Source: Setophaga petechia (Eukaryota; Chordata; Aves; Passeriformes; Parulidae). From it: 64,000 nt of DNA. Shown here one piece after another: positions 1-16,689 of this stretch (the stretch's first letter is position 1; every line of letters begins with the position of its first letter). The notes below the pieces were generated by a model. That model was not told the origin of the DNA. It saw only the letters and a list, made by a program, of their open reading frames with translations, and made no database searches. A program made the translations under genes and the position numbers. Location of the stretch: NCBI GenBank assembly GCA_024362935.1, contig JANCRA010000003.1:49017844-49081843 (forward strand), read 5' to 3'.

Positions 1-1748
<1,748 letters not shown>

Positions 1749-2186
1749 CGACCCCCTCAGGGACCACCGCCCCAGGGACCACGCCTGCGCCCCAGGGACC
1801 CCCCTGAACCATCTTGCCCCCCTGGGGTGTCCCCCCTTGCCGCGCTCTGGGCCCTTCTCCCATTGGGGGGCTGGCCGCCCCTCTGGCAGCTCCCCGCTTC
1901 CCCCCCATTGCCTTATTGGGTGCTGCCCCCCCGAATCATGGACCATTCTCCACCCCTGCCCCCGTTCCTCGGGCTGGGGGTTGCTCCTGGGATCAAAGAT
2001 TACCCCCTGCACCCCCCAATCCCTGTGTGGGGTCTCCCCCCTTTCTGTGGGGCAGGGCATGATCTGCCTTCCTAAACTGTGAGATATTGTCCCCCCTATA
2101 TTTTGGGGGCTTTTCCTCCCTCCCTCCTCCTCGTGTCCCCCCTGTCTCCATTCCAGTGCAGGGTCAAAATCTATATTTTCACTCCA

Positions 2187-2192
2187 AATAAA
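2187..2192 (+). promoter_or_regulatory. CORO1B: Poly(A) signal of CORO1B
   Basis: AATAAA lies 440 nt after the CORO1B stop. The 3' UTR from 1749 to about 2210 is C-rich and holds no other feature. Confidence 0.85.
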
Positions 2193-2311
2193 GGATTTAT
2201 AAGAAAAGTGCTGGGGGTGATTTATAGGGAAAGCAGCAGGGCCACCTGCGGGGTGGCAGAGCGGGGGCAGGCAGGAAGGCACAGCGGTCACGGGTGGGAG
2301 CTCGGCGCCTC

Positions 2312-2420
2312 GGCAGGAAGTTGGGGGGGCACGGGGCGGCATTTTGGGCAGCAGAGGGGGTGAGGGGGGTGCAGAGCTCGGCCCCCCCGCTCGGCACATC
2401 CGCTGCACGGGCAGGAAGTT
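2312..2420 (+). promoter_or_regulatory. PTPRCAP: PTPRCAP promoter region with duplicated ETS motif
   Basis: The motif GGCAGGAAGTT followed by a G run occurs twice, at 2312-2322 and 2410-2420, 98 bp apart. It ends about 70 bp before the ATG-bearing first exon of PTPRCAP. AGGAAGT is a core for ETS-family factors, which drive many leukocyte genes. Its function here is inferred. Confidence 0.5.
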
Positions 2421-2486
2421 GGGGGGGGCTCCCCCATCTCGGAGCGCGCCCGCGGCATCGGGACCTGCTCTGGCTGCACCCCACTG

Positions 2487-3639
2487 ATGGTGAGCACCCC
2501 AAAACCGGGCAGGGTGGGAGACTGGGGGGGGGCTGGGAGCCCAGGGGATGGGGGACAGGTTGGGGGAGTCAGGATCAGGGAGCCAGAGTGGGGTTGGGGG
2601 AGGTGGGAGGGTAAGGAGAGTCTGGAATGTCTGGGTGGATAAGGGGAGCACAGTGGGGTTGGGGGGAAGGAGGGGGGGGTCCTTCAGGGGAGCATGGTAG
2701 GCTTGGGGGTGGCTCAGGTTTTGGGGTGTTGTTGGGGGCTGTGCAGCCACAATGAAGACTGCGAGTGCCGGATTTGGGGGGCCCTGGGGCTTTGGCAGGG
2801 GGTGCTGCGGGGCTGCAGCCCTGTGGGCAGGGGATTCTATGGGGGGCCTAAGCAGCCACGTGTGGGGTGGCAGGACCCAGATCCTCTTGCCCAGCACCTG
2901 CAGGTGCTGCTGCACACACCACCCACGGCTTCGGTCCCCAAAGGTCACCTCCCCCTCCCCGGCTCTTGTCCTCTGCCCTGTACCTTGCCCCGGCCCTTCC
3001 CTGCGTTCCAGCTCCGGGAAGCCACGTGCCGGGCGCGGTGTGACCCCGCTGCCCTCCCCGCAGGCTGCCCCGCGATGGCACCCGCTGCTGCTGCTGGCGC
3101 TGGCGGCGCCGGTGGCAGCCAGGGACCCCACGGTGGCCCGCAACGACCGGGCGGTGGCCGCGCTGCTGGGGCTGCTGCTGTGCCTGGTGCTGGGGCTGGC
3201 GCTGGCCTGGCACCACCTGTGCCGCCTCTCGGCCGGCCAGTACCACCCCCGGCCCCTGGGCCGCCGGGCGCTGCAGCTGCTGCAGGGACAGTGGCACCGG
3301 CTGCGCTCGCCGGGAGACCCTGCTGCGACCCCCGGGGACAGTCACGGGGAGGTGGCCGTGCGCGACGAGGAGGAGGAGCTGATGCCATGGAGCCTGGAGC
3401 GGCGGCCGCAGCAGCAGGAGGAGGAGGAGGATGAGCAGGAGGAGGATGGGGATGAGCAGGAGGAGGATGAGAAGGAGGAGGATGAGGAGGAGGCCGAGGC
3501 AGCGCCGGAGGGCGGGGAAAGCCCCCTGAGTGAGGGGCAGGCGGCGGGGGGCAGCGCCGAGGCCCTGCTCAGTGACCTGCACGCCTTCTCGGGGACAGCG
3601 GCCTGGGGGGACACGCGGCCGCACGTCACCGCCTTGTGA
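2487..3639 (+). CDS. PTPRCAP: CD45-associated protein (PTPRC-associated protein, LPAP)
   Basis: Single-pass membrane adaptor that binds the phosphatase CD45 in lymphocytes. Coding exon 1 is only the ATG at 2487-2489, followed at once by a GTGAGC donor. Exon 2 runs from 3064 (after CCCGCAG) to the TGA at 3637-3639, giving 192 residues. Residues 1-20 form a signal peptide (leucine core after RWHP), a very short ectodomain follows, and a membrane helix spans about 31-50. The cytoplasmic tail has YHPRPLGRRALQLL, then a long Glu/Asp-rich stretch built from GAG/GAT triplets, and ends with GGSAEALLSDLHAF...HVTAL, the family signature. The upstream in-frame ATG at 2752 lies inside the intron and is not used in this model. 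Confidence 0.93.
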
Positions 3640-3664
3640 CATCACCGGCCTGACGTCACCGCCA

Positions 3665-3836
3665 TTTGATGTCATCACCCTGTAGTGTCACCTCCCTGTT
3701 AATATCACTACCCTGTAGTGTCATCTCCCTGTATTGTCACCTCCCTGTATTGTCACCTCCCTGTAATATCACTGCCCTGTAGTGTGACTGCCCTGTAGTG
3801 TCACCTCCCTGTAGTGTCACTTCCCTGTAATGTCAC
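3665..3836. repeat. 17-bp minisatellite in PTPRCAP 3' UTR
   Basis: About ten diverged copies of a unit close to AGTGTCACCTCCCTGTA, lying in the PTPRCAP 3' UTR between the stop and the poly(A) signal. Confidence 0.8.
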
Positions 3837-3946
3837 AGCCCTGCCAGCAAAGGGACCCTCTCTCTGTCCCCCCTGCCTCGCCCCCGCCAGCTCCCAGCCG
3901 AGGCTCCTGATTGGCTGCAGGGGCCTTGTCCGAATTTGCACTGACC

Positions 3947-3952
3947 AATAAA
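3947..3952 (+). promoter_or_regulatory. PTPRCAP: Poly(A) signal of PTPRCAP
   Basis: AATAAA sits 308 nt after the PTPRCAP stop, about 490 nt before the end of the convergent RPS6KB2 coding sequence, so the two genes are tail to tail. Confidence 0.8.
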
Positions 3953-4164
3953 AGAGCAGCTCTGGGGGAAGAGCTGATCGGGGGCGTGGTTTGCAGAAAA
4001 GTGGGTGGAGCCAAGAAAAGGGTGTGACAAGTGGAAGGAGCCTAAAACGGGGCGGGGCAACACACAGGGGGTGGAGCCTGGACCCTCCCCTGGTGGGGCA
4101 ACTCCCAGTGGCCCCCCCACCCCCCCAGCCCCAGCAGAGGGACCACCACAGCCTCAGCAAGTCC

Positions 4165-4170
4165 TTTAAT
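4165..4170 (-). promoter_or_regulatory. RPS6KB2: Poly(A) signal of RPS6KB2 (ATTAAA)
   Basis: The minus strand reads ATTAAA 272 nt beyond the RPS6KB2 stop. The 3' UTR between them (4190-4300) is an 17-18 bp repeat rich in GGCCACGCCC. Confidence 0.7.
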
Positions 4171-4189
4171 TGGCACACATCCAGCAGCA

Positions 4190-4300
4190 GGGCCACGCCC
4201 CAGGGGGCCACACCCCAAAGGCCGTGCCCCCAGAGGGGCCACACCCCAAAAGGCCACGCCCACGGGGGCACGCCCCTGGGGGGCCACGCCCCTGGGGGTT
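4190..4300. repeat. GGCCACGCCC tandem repeat in RPS6KB2 3' UTR
   Basis: Six or so copies of a 17-18 bp unit containing GGCCACGCCC or GGCCACACCC. The motif resembles KLF/Sp sites, but it lies in transcribed 3' UTR. Confidence 0.7.
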
Positions 4301-4441
4301 CTCCCCGTGTCCCCAAACCCTGCAGGCAGGGGGCTGTGCCGGAGGGGGACGAGCCCCCCAGAGCACAAGCAGCACCGTGGGGTTCCCCCCACCCCATGGG
4401 GAGCACCAGGCCCCCTCCAAAACCCCCCACCCTCCCCACCC

Positions 4442-8129
<3,688 letters not shown>

Positions 8130-8470
8130 GACGGCGCCGTGCCGGGACCCCCGGGGACCCGCCCCGATGACCACGCCCCCAACTCGGCCACGCCCCCGGC
8201 ACGCCCCCCGTGTCACCGCCTTATCGGGACCCCGGGGAACCCGCCGCGCTGGCCACGCCCGCGGCCACGCCCCTCCCGCGGCCACGCCCCCGCGCGCGTC
8301 ACAGGGGTGTCCCCAGCGCGGGGGACTCGGGGACAGGGGGTCCCCAGGGGTGGCGCAGGGAACAGCACGGAGACAGCGCGGCCGCTCACAGCCTTTACTG
8401 GGGACCCCGGCCCGCCACGCCCCCTGCGCCGCCGTGACGTCAGCGGCGCCGCCGTGACGTCAGAGGAGGA
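8130..8470. promoter_or_regulatory. RPS6KB2 upstream CpG-rich region with twin cAMP-response elements
   Basis: The DNA just upstream of the S6K2 ATG is dense in CpG and in GGCCACGCCC boxes. Two perfect TGACGTCA palindromes lie at 8435-8442 and 8455-8462, each inside the same GCCGTGACGTCAG context and exactly 20 bp apart (about two helical turns). CREB/ATF factors bind this octamer; which gene they serve is unknown. Confidence 0.5.
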
Positions 8471-8554
8471 GCAGGAAAAGAGGGGGACATGCCGGTGACC
8501 CCACGTGGAGATCCCGGCCGGGTTTTCCGCGGGGTTGGGAGGCACGAGTGGGGC

Positions 8555-9400
8555 TGCAGGGCACTGGGGTTATTGTGGGGTCACTGGGGTGGTTGTGGGG
8601 TCACTGCTGCTACTGTGGGCACTGCGTGTTGGTGTAGGGTCGCTGGTGTTATTGTACGGTCGCTGGTGTTATTGTAGGGTCAGGGGCATTGCAGGGACTG
8701 GGGTTTATTGGAGGGTTTCAGGCACTACAGTGGCTGTGTGTTATTGCAGGCTCTCAGGCACTGCAGGGGCTCTGTGTTATTGTAGGATCTCTGGTGTTGT
8801 TGTAGGGTTGTGAGGGCTGTAGGATGTGGGTGTTATTGTAGGGTCACTGCTGTTATTGTAGGGTCGGGGCACTGCAGGGCTCTGTGTTAGTGTAGGGTGC
8901 CTGGTGTTGTTGTAGGATCTCAGGCATTACAGGGGCTGGGTGTTAGTGTGGGGTCACTGTAGGGCCTCCCCAGTGACAGCCCTATACCACATCACACAAG
9001 TCTTCCCAGAGGATTTTCTGATCTTCTCCAGGGAGTCCCTGGGTGCCCCTCTGTTGTTGTAGGGTTCCCTGGTGCAGATCTATCACTGTAGGGTCTCCCC
9101 ATGCCAGTTTGTTATTGTGGGGTCTCCCTTTCAGTGTATGCTGTTATGGGGTCTCCCCACACAGGTTTGTTACTGTGGGTTCCCCCTGTTTGTTATTGTA
9201 GGGTCTTCCCTTCCAGGGGGTCATTGTGGGGTCTCCCCACCTCAGTCTGTTACTGTGGGGTCTCCCCTTGCTGGTGTGTTATTGTGGGGTCTCCCCACAT
9301 TTTTCTGTTATTATGGGATGTCCCAATAATTCATTGTCATTATGGGGTCTCCCTCCCCATCATGGTTTGTTGCTGTGGGGTCTCCCCATGCCAGCAGGTG
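8555..9400. repeat. GTTATTGTAGGGTCTCCCC minisatellite, 3' of CARNS1
   Basis: A long, diverged array whose consensus is close to TTGTTATTGTGGGGTCTCCCC plus about ten variable bases, repeating roughly every 25-35 bp. The left half carries GCACTGCAGGGGCTGTG variants. No gene is visible here. The stretch may be transcribed as CARNS1 3' UTR. Confidence 0.75.
8704..8709 (-). promoter_or_regulatory. CARNS1: Possible poly(A) signal of CARNS1
   Basis: This is the only AATAAA or ATTAAA I find on the minus strand in the 1.5 kb after the CARNS1 stop. It would imply a 3' UTR made almost wholly of minisatellite DNA. Confidence 0.3.
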
Positions 9401-9689
9401 CCAACACACCTCACGCTTCACCTGCTTCTCTCATGGGGTGGCCTGGCTGCCTCGGGGGTCCTGGCTGCCCCACCCTGGGGGTGGCACGGAGACAGCAGGG
9501 GACAGTGTCCCCCTGTGTGTCCCCAGGCATGGGACGGACCCCCAGCTTCAGGAACGGGGGGTACAGACTGTAGGGACAGGGCAGAGGAGAGAGGGAGAGA
9601 TGTTGGGAAGCAGGGAACGGGGTGCTAGGGCAGGGGCATGGGGTGTCTGGGCTGGGAGAGGGGGAATCTTCGGGTGAGGGGTGTCAGTA

Positions 9690-10035
9690 TGATGATGAAG
9701 TGCCAGGATGGACAGGAATGCCAGGGAATGTGGTGCCAGGACATGGGGGATGCTGGGAATTGGGGTGTCAGAGTAGTAGGGGGTGCCAGGAGATGGGATG
9801 TCAGGATGCCAGGGGATGGGGCGCCAGGAGAGTCGGGAGATGCCAGGGGATGGAGTGCCAGGTTAATGGGAGGATCCCAGTGGATGAGATGTCAGGATGC
9901 CAGGGGATGGGACGCCAGGAGAGCAAGGGGATGCCTGGGGATGGAGTGCCGGGACAAAGGGGAATGCCAGGCAATGGGGTGGCAGGCCAGGTGACGGGGA
10001 TCCAGGGGGTGCCAGGACATGGTGTGCCAGGCCAG
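9690..10035. repeat. GATGCCAGGGGATGG minisatellite
   Basis: Tandem units near GGATGCCAGGGGATGGAGTGCCAGGA, some 18-26 bp long. The array ends about 125 bp before the CARNS1 stop codon. Confidence 0.8.
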
Positions 10036-10159
10036 GGGATGGGGGGACAGCGGGACGGGGTGCCGGGGGGATGCCAGGGAGGGGCGGCGGGGCGGCGGGA
10101 GCGGGTGCCGGGTGTGCCGGGGCACCCATTCCCCCACTCTCCCCGCTGCCTGCCCGGCG

Positions 10160-13100
10160 CTATTTGAAGTGGGACAAGAAATGCTCCACGGGATATCTCG
10201 GGGAGTCGATGCCCAGCCCCTGGCAGAGCCCCAGCAGGCGCTCGCAGGCCTCGGCCAGCGTGGCCCCGGCGCACGCCACGCTCAGCAGCGGCTCCTCGTA
10301 CTCGCCGGCCCCCTCGGGCTCCTCGAAGAGCCGGTTGAGGCGGACGAGCCCGCGGCCGTGCAGCTCCCGCAGAGCCTCCATGCCCCCGCCGCCCGCCAGG
10401 GTCTCGCCGTGCTCCGAGGCCAGGCACATCACCCCGGCCAGATGCGTGCGGGGCGCGGGGCGGGCGGGCAGCACGGGCGGCACTCCCAGCGCCACCAGCA
10501 CGGCGGCCAGCAGCAGGTCGGGGCCGTAGACCTCGCGGATCCAGTCGCGCAGGTAGAAGCCCCCCATGCGGGGGTTGATCTCCAGCAGGCGCGGCCCCGC
10601 CGGGCCCAGCTTGAGCTCCACGTTGAAGACGCCGTCGCGCAGCCCGCACGCCCGGCAGCACTCCAGCGCCGCCCGCACCAGCTGCGCCTGCCGGTCGGCG
10701 GGCAGGCAGGAGGGCAGGCAGGCCGCCGTCTCCAGGAAGGCGGGGACACGCGTGGGGCCGTTGTCCGACACCCAGGCGCCCAGCAGCCGCCCCTCGAAGA
10801 CCACCAGGTCCACGTCGTGCTCGGTGCCCGGCACGTACTCCATGAGCAGCATGGCGTTGCCCCAGCCCAGCCCGATGCCCGGGTGATCGGCGTCGTCGCG
10901 CAGGTCCCTCCAGAGGCGGGCGGCGTGAGCGTGGCACTGCCCGGCGTTCTCCACCAGCCGCACGCCCACGCCGCCCGCGCCGAACTCCAGCTTGGCCACG
11001 GCGGGGAAGGGCACGGCGCCCGCCGCCCGCTCCACGTCGCCGTGGCTCCGCAGGCGGCGGCAGGGCACGGCGAAGGCGGCGGGCGGCGGGCGGCCGCGGC
11101 GGCAGCGCTGCAGGTGCCGGTGCGTGCGGCTCTTCTGCTTGGCCACCCGCACGGCGGCGGGCGCGGGGCCGCGGAGCCCCAGCCCCTGGCACACCAGGGC
11201 CGCCAGCACCACGCAGTCGTCCCAGTAGGAGAGGCAGGCGTGGGGCCGCAGCCCCCGGGAGCGCAGCAGCTCCAGCACCCGCTCCGCGTGCTCCTCGTCG
11301 CGCCGGTGCTCCCGGCTGTCGTAGGGCAGGAAGGTCTGCACCAGCCCCGCCGCGAAGTGCTCCGGGTCCGACTCCACCAGGTGGACCTGCGGCCCCGGAG
11401 AGGCGTCACCGGGGTTCGGCCGGCCCCGGCACTGCGGCTCTGCCGCCCCGAGCCCGCTGGAACCCCGAGCCCCTCACCCTCAGCCCGTAGTCGCGGGCCG
11501 CCTCCCACACGAAGCTCTTGCTGACGCCTCCGGCCCCGATGAGCAGGATGTCCTTGCCCTCGACCAGGTGGCGCTGCGCCTGGTGCAGCATGGCCTCGGC
11601 CAGCAGCCGCGGCAGATCCCCGCGGGGCTCGCCCACGCCGCGCCCCATGGCCTCGGCCAGCGCGCACGTCTCCAGGCACCGCTGCCCGTTCGTGGCCAGC
11701 GCCACCAGCTCCAGCGCCTCATCCACGCACGCCAGCAGGAAATCCACGCCTGGGGACGGTGACACGACGCTCAGCACCGCGGGGTGACCGCGGCACCGGC
11801 GGCGCCCCCCGCGCCCCGCTCACCCAGGATGTCGGTGCGGGCCCGGCCGCCGCCGCGCTGCCGCGGGCTCAGCTCGGCCTCGCTGGCCAGCAGGGCGGCC
11901 GCGGCGGCCTCGGTGGCCTCCCGCAGCCGCGTGGCCAGCGCCTGTCGCTGGCTGGGGGCCGCCACCCCCCACTGCTGCAGGCTGGAGTCCAGGCCCTGGG
12001 GCAGCGCCGCGCCGTGACGCACCGGGCTCTCCGCGCGTCCCACGGCGCAGGCCACCTGTGTGTGGGGACACGGCGACACCCGCGTGTGTGTGGGGACACC
12101 GGCTGCCGCCGGGGTACGGGGACATTGGCTGCTAACCCACAGCCTGGGGATGTAACTGCCACCAGGGCGTAGGGACGTGGGGTGACACCTTGACCCAAGG
12201 CATGGATGTGGATGGCCACCAGTCCTGGGGACACCCAGGGCCACCAGGGTATGGGGACATGGCCTGGCACACACAGAGATTACCACAGCCTGGCCACAAG
12301 GCTGCCACCATAGCCTGGGGACATACGGGGCCACCAGGACGTGGGGACAGCCATCATAGGCTGGGGACACACAGAGCCACCGGGGTGTGGGGACGCGCCG
12401 TACCTGGCAGAGCTGGGGCCGGTCCCCCCAGGACCTGCAGACGAGGGTGCAGATGCGCAGGGCCATGGGCAGCCGCGGGGCTGGGCTGCCTGGGGGGCAA
12501 GGGACAGGGCAGGCACGGCCGCCACGCGGGGACGGGGCCGCCCTGCCCCACCTCCCCCTCCTCCTCCTCCGGGGCCTTTTGGGGCTCCCTGTGGCACCGC
12601 GGTGGCCCCGGCCAAGCCCAGCCCCAGGGAGTGAGGGCTACAGCACGGCCACTGCCATCCCCAACCCCACGGGACTGTCGGGAGTCAGAGGGGGTCACCC
12701 CAACACCCTGCCCAGCCCCAGGGGACCGTGGGGGTCCAGGGTGGCTTTCCCCCCCACCACAGGGGACCATGGACATTCAGGGTGACCTTCCCCACCTCTC
12801 CCCATGGTTCTGTGGGGGTCCAAGGTGGCAAACTGAGTCCCAACCCTAACCCGGGGGGCCGTGGGCATCCAAGGTGACCATCGTGCCCTTCCCCCAGGAC
12901 CCCAGTAATTTGGGCACCCCAATGGCCGCCACCCACCCGCCCCAGGGCACAGACACGTGGCCGGCACAGCTGCAGGGACCCGTGGGACCCCGGGGGTCTC
13001 TTCCCCCCCTCCCATGGTGGTGGGCGCCCGAGGGCGGGGGCCTTACGTGGGGGGGGCACGGGCAGGCGGGCGGTGGGCACCATGGCCTCCAGCAGGACGC

Positions 13101-15380
13101 TGTCCTCCTCCGTCAGCCCCCGGAGCCGGGCACCCACCGCCTGTGCCACCGCCGCCCCCTCCTCCTTCCTGTGGGTGCTGCGGGCGCCTGTCCCCCGCCA
13201 CCGCCACCCCGCCGGCCGCACCACCACCTGCGTGCACCTCCGTGTCACCCCCTGCCACTTGCTGCCGTCCCAGCAGCCAACCCACCACCTTCGTGTCACC
13301 CCGTGCCACCAGCTGCCACCCCGGCAGCCAGCCCGCCCGCAACCTGTGTGCAGCCCCGTGTCACTTTTGCCACCCCACCACCTGCACCCACCCCTGTCAC
13401 CATGTGCCACCCCACCCCCTGCACCCACCCCTGTCACCCCATGCCCCCCACTGCCACCTGATCGCCACCCTCACAGCCGCCCCACCCCGTGCTTCTCGAT
13501 GTCCCCCAGCGCCACCCGGCGCCACCAGCACCGCCCGCCCTGCCATGCCCACCTGCCCGTAGGGCTCCATGGCGGTGCCCCCCAGGAAGGCGCCCACCTC
13601 CTCCTGCACCAGGCTCTGCTGGCCCTGGGGGTCCTGCAGCCGCACCAGCCTCACCCCGGGGGCCGCGGGCTGGGCGGGCAGGTTCCCCCTGGTCCCCAGG
13701 ACGAAGGCCAGCGTGGGGGGCACGGGCAGGTTGGCGTGAGCCGCCAGCACCCAGCGGGTGACCAGCGTGTCCTCGAGGCGGTGGGCGAGCGGCACCGAGC
13801 CCCCCGTGGGGCAGTCGAGGTCACGGGCCAGCTCGCCCACCCAGCCGCCCTCGGGGTCCCCCGGCGCGAAGGTGCCCGTCACGTAGTTGGCGCGGCGGGG
13901 CGGCACGAAGCTCTCCAGGGCGCTGTGCCCCCCCACCTTGAAGGAGACGCCCCGGGAGAGCAGCAGGGACCAGGCGCCCGGGCACGACTCCGATGGCACC
14001 CGGCTGGCCCAGGAGGGGGACAGGCACAGCACCATGGCACCTGCGGGTGGGCACGGGAGTGGGCGGTGGGCACCCCGCAGCCCCTGCCCCAAACTGCCCC
14101 CCATGGGGGTGGGAAGGGCACTTGCTGCCGAACTGGTGTGTGCTGGGATTAACGGGACGCGGGGGGCTGCTGCCATCCTGCTCCCCTGCCTCAGTTTCCC
14201 TCACAGTGCGGGTCAGGCAGCACAGGCGGGTGTGGGAACAAGGGCATGGCACCCACCTGGGCAGCGGGTGCCACCCTCCAGCAGGACGGGCAGGAAGGGG
14301 ATGGGCGAGCCCAGGATGCAAACGGTCATGTCCAGCGGGCCAAATCCTGCCAGGAAGGGAAGGGTTAACAGCCTCGGGGTGGGGACACTGGCGCCACCCT
14401 GCCCGTGGCACCCCAGTGTGGCTGGGAGCTTCCAAACCCCCTGTGTCCCTAGCCTGGCACCGCATCCCCATTGCCACCCTTATCCCTGCCACCCACCTAT
14501 CCCAGCCTGGCACTGCGTCCACAACACTCTCCCTGCCACCCCCGTGTCCCCAACCTGGCACCGAGCCCACAACACTCTCTCTGCCACCCCCGTGTCCCCA
14601 ACCTGGCACCGAGCCCGCATCACTGTCCCTGCCACCCCCGTGTCCTCCCCTGGCACCGTGCCCCCCGTGTCCCCAACCCGTGCGGGGCTCTGCGGAGCAG
14701 TCCAGCGTGGGGGGCAGCCCCTCCTGGCACAGGGCTCTCTGGAGCTGCTCGTAGGCGTGGGTGGCACCGTCGGGGTCCCCGCTGTCCCCGGGCACTTCGC
14801 CATCAGGGGTCTCGTCCTCCAGCCAGCCCGGGCACAGCGCCTCGGGCCCTGCCCACTCCTGCTCCTCCGGGCTGGGCACCCGCTCCGGGCTCGCCTGGGG
14901 CGTCGAGAGCTGCGGGAGCAGAGACAGGGCTGGCACGGGGCTGGCACGGGGGTAAGGGGGTGCTCTGGGGCTGGCGTGGGGTTAAGGGGCTGTCACGGGG
15001 CTGTCACGGGTCCGGCACGGAGCTGGCACGGGGACGGAGCCCGGGTGGGAACGGGGCGGGCACGGGTGGACAGGCACGGGGGGCTGGCACGGGGCACGGC
15101 AGGAGCCGCTGCCCACCCGTGGGGTGGGGGCGTGGGGGTGCTGGGGGGCTGCGGGCGCCGGGCACGGCGCCACCGCCTCGGGGACAGCGGGGCAGCAGTG
15201 CCAGCCGCCGGGGCCGCCAGCTCCCGGACAAAGCGTCCCCTTGTCCCCGCGGGGTCACGCGGCGGGTGGGCACAGCACGCCGCGCTGCCCGCTGCCCCGC
15301 GCCAGTGCCCGGCACCGCCGGGATCCCGGGATGGGGCACCCACCTCCGCCCGGACCCCCCACCCGGGGGCCACTCACCAT
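10160..15380 (-). CDS. CARNS1: Carnosine synthase 1 (ATP-grasp ligase)
   Basis: Cytosolic enzyme joining beta-alanine (or GABA) to L-histidine with ATP cleavage, giving carnosine or homocarnosine. Coding exons: 15378-15380 (ATG only, then GTGAGT), 14678-14909, 14257-14346, 13553-14040, 13047-13227, 12404-12489, 11824-12055, 11478-11749 and 10160-11386; 936 aa, close to the long vertebrate form. The N-terminal half contains PLDMTVCILGSPIPFLPVL and VVVRPAGWRWRG. The C-terminal ATP-grasp fold shows FGAGGVGVRLV (about 664-673), LLMEYVPGTEHDVDLV (about 708-723) and the metal-binding LEINPRMGGF (about 796-805). It ends in VEHFLSHFK and TAG at 10162-10160. One donor is weak (GTTGGG after 14678), though the frame supports it. 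Non-coding 5' exons probably lie upstream of 15396. Confidence 0.95.
12060..12400. repeat. GGGGACACAYGGGGCCACCA repeat in CARNS1 intron
   Basis: Degenerate 30-40 bp units built from TGGGGACAC, GGCCACCAG and CATAGCCTGGGGACA fill this intron. Confidence 0.65.
14533..14676. repeat. 48-bp minisatellite in CARNS1 intron
   Basis: Exact 48-bp period: units start CTGCCACCCCCGTGTCCCC at 14533, 14581 and 14629, with a shortened last copy running into the exon donor region. A diverged half copy begins near 14485. Confidence 0.85.
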
Positions 15381-16689
15381 CCTGGTGGCAGAGGGGCTGC
15401 AAGAGAAGGACAGGCAGAGTCAGCGCGGCTCCCCGGGGACATGCCACCCCTCCCCGGCCACCCCCGGCCGTGCTGGGAGCCCCAGCCCAGCTCCCGAGGG
15501 GGGAGACCCGTCCTGCGGCACCCACCAGAGCCTGGCAAGCTCCCTGGGCACACGTCGGTGCCAGCTCGGGTGTCTTCAGGTTGTCCCCTCAGTGCTAGTC
15601 CCAGTGTCCCCAGACTGAACCCTCGGTGCCCGTTCCTGTGGCCCCAGCTTGTCCCCTCGTTGACAGGTCTGGTGGCCCCAGATTGACCCCTTGGTGCCAG
15701 TCACGGTGGCCTCAGGTTGTCCCCTCGGTGCCAGCCCCGGTGTGCCCGGCACCTCCGGCTTAGTGTAATCCCGTGCCAGCTCAGCACAGCCGGGGGCACC
15801 TCCCCATCCCGGGGGTGCCAAGGTGCCCTGGGGGTGCAGAGCCAGGGACCGGGGTGTCCCCACCCCCCGGGTGCCCCCGCTCCCAGCAGGTGCCCGGCAG
15901 AGCTGGGCACAGAGGGAAACTGAGGCACAGAGCTGAGCGGTGCCCGCTGGCAGCCAGGATGTCCCCAGGCCCGGCGCCCGGTGACAGCGTTCGGGGACAC
16001 ACGGCTCGGTGGTGCGGCACGGGGACCCCCCAAAACCCAGCCGCGGGGGTCCCTCAAAGCCCGCGCCCGCCCCAGCCGCGGGACCGCCCTGTCCCCCTCC
16101 ATCCCCAGCTGGGAGGTGCTGCTGCTGTCCCCAGGCTGGGACAGCGGTGTCGCCCGGTACCTTGGGGTGGGAGCCGTGGCCTGAGAGCGCGCAGGGGACG
16201 AGGGCTCGGGTACGCCTGGCACAGGGGACACCGGCCAGTCTGGCCTTTAAACCCCCCCCGCGCCACCCCGGGGTGCCAACCCCCGGCCCCGTGCCCCGGA
16301 TTAGGCGACACAGAGCCCCATTGTCCCCTCTGCCACCTCGCGCCAGGCGCTGGCACCCCTGTCCGTGTCCCTGTCCCCGTCACTAGGGAGCTGCCTCAGC
16401 GGGAGCCGGGGGGTGGCTCAGCCTGGCGGGGCTCTCCTGTCCCCCTGTCCCGCGTCCCCTGGCTGGGCACGCCCCTCGCCCTGCCCCCCGCCCTGTCCCC
16501 CTGTCCCCAGCGTGGCGGAGCTGCCAGCACGCACGTCCCCCGGCTTAGTTCCAGCTGCCCGCGGCGTCACTGTCACTGTCACCGTCACCGGCAGGCACGG
16601 GGCCACCAGCGCGGCTGCCGCGCCGCAGAGTCCTGCACGCGCTGTCACCCGCTCCCTGTCAGCCGCGCCACCCCCGCACCCTGCCACCC

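Noticed and set aside
2752..3063. Upstream ATG at 2752 as the start of PTPRCAP
   Set aside because: The extra 104 residues have no signal peptide and no match to the family. The CCCGCAG acceptor at 3063 and the ATG|GTGAGC exon at 2487 give the expected short leader.
8555..10035. Regularly spaced repeats resembling a CRISPR array
   Set aside because: Units are diverged, spacers are not unique fixed-length sequences, and the setting is a vertebrate genome. These are minisatellites.
13397..13552. Extension of the CARNS1 exon past 13553 into a frame reading GDIEKHGVGRL
   Set aside because: That reading is out of frame with the exon. Splicing from CAG|GTGGGC at 13553 to 13227 restores VVVRPAGWRWRG in phase, so the intervening DNA is intron.
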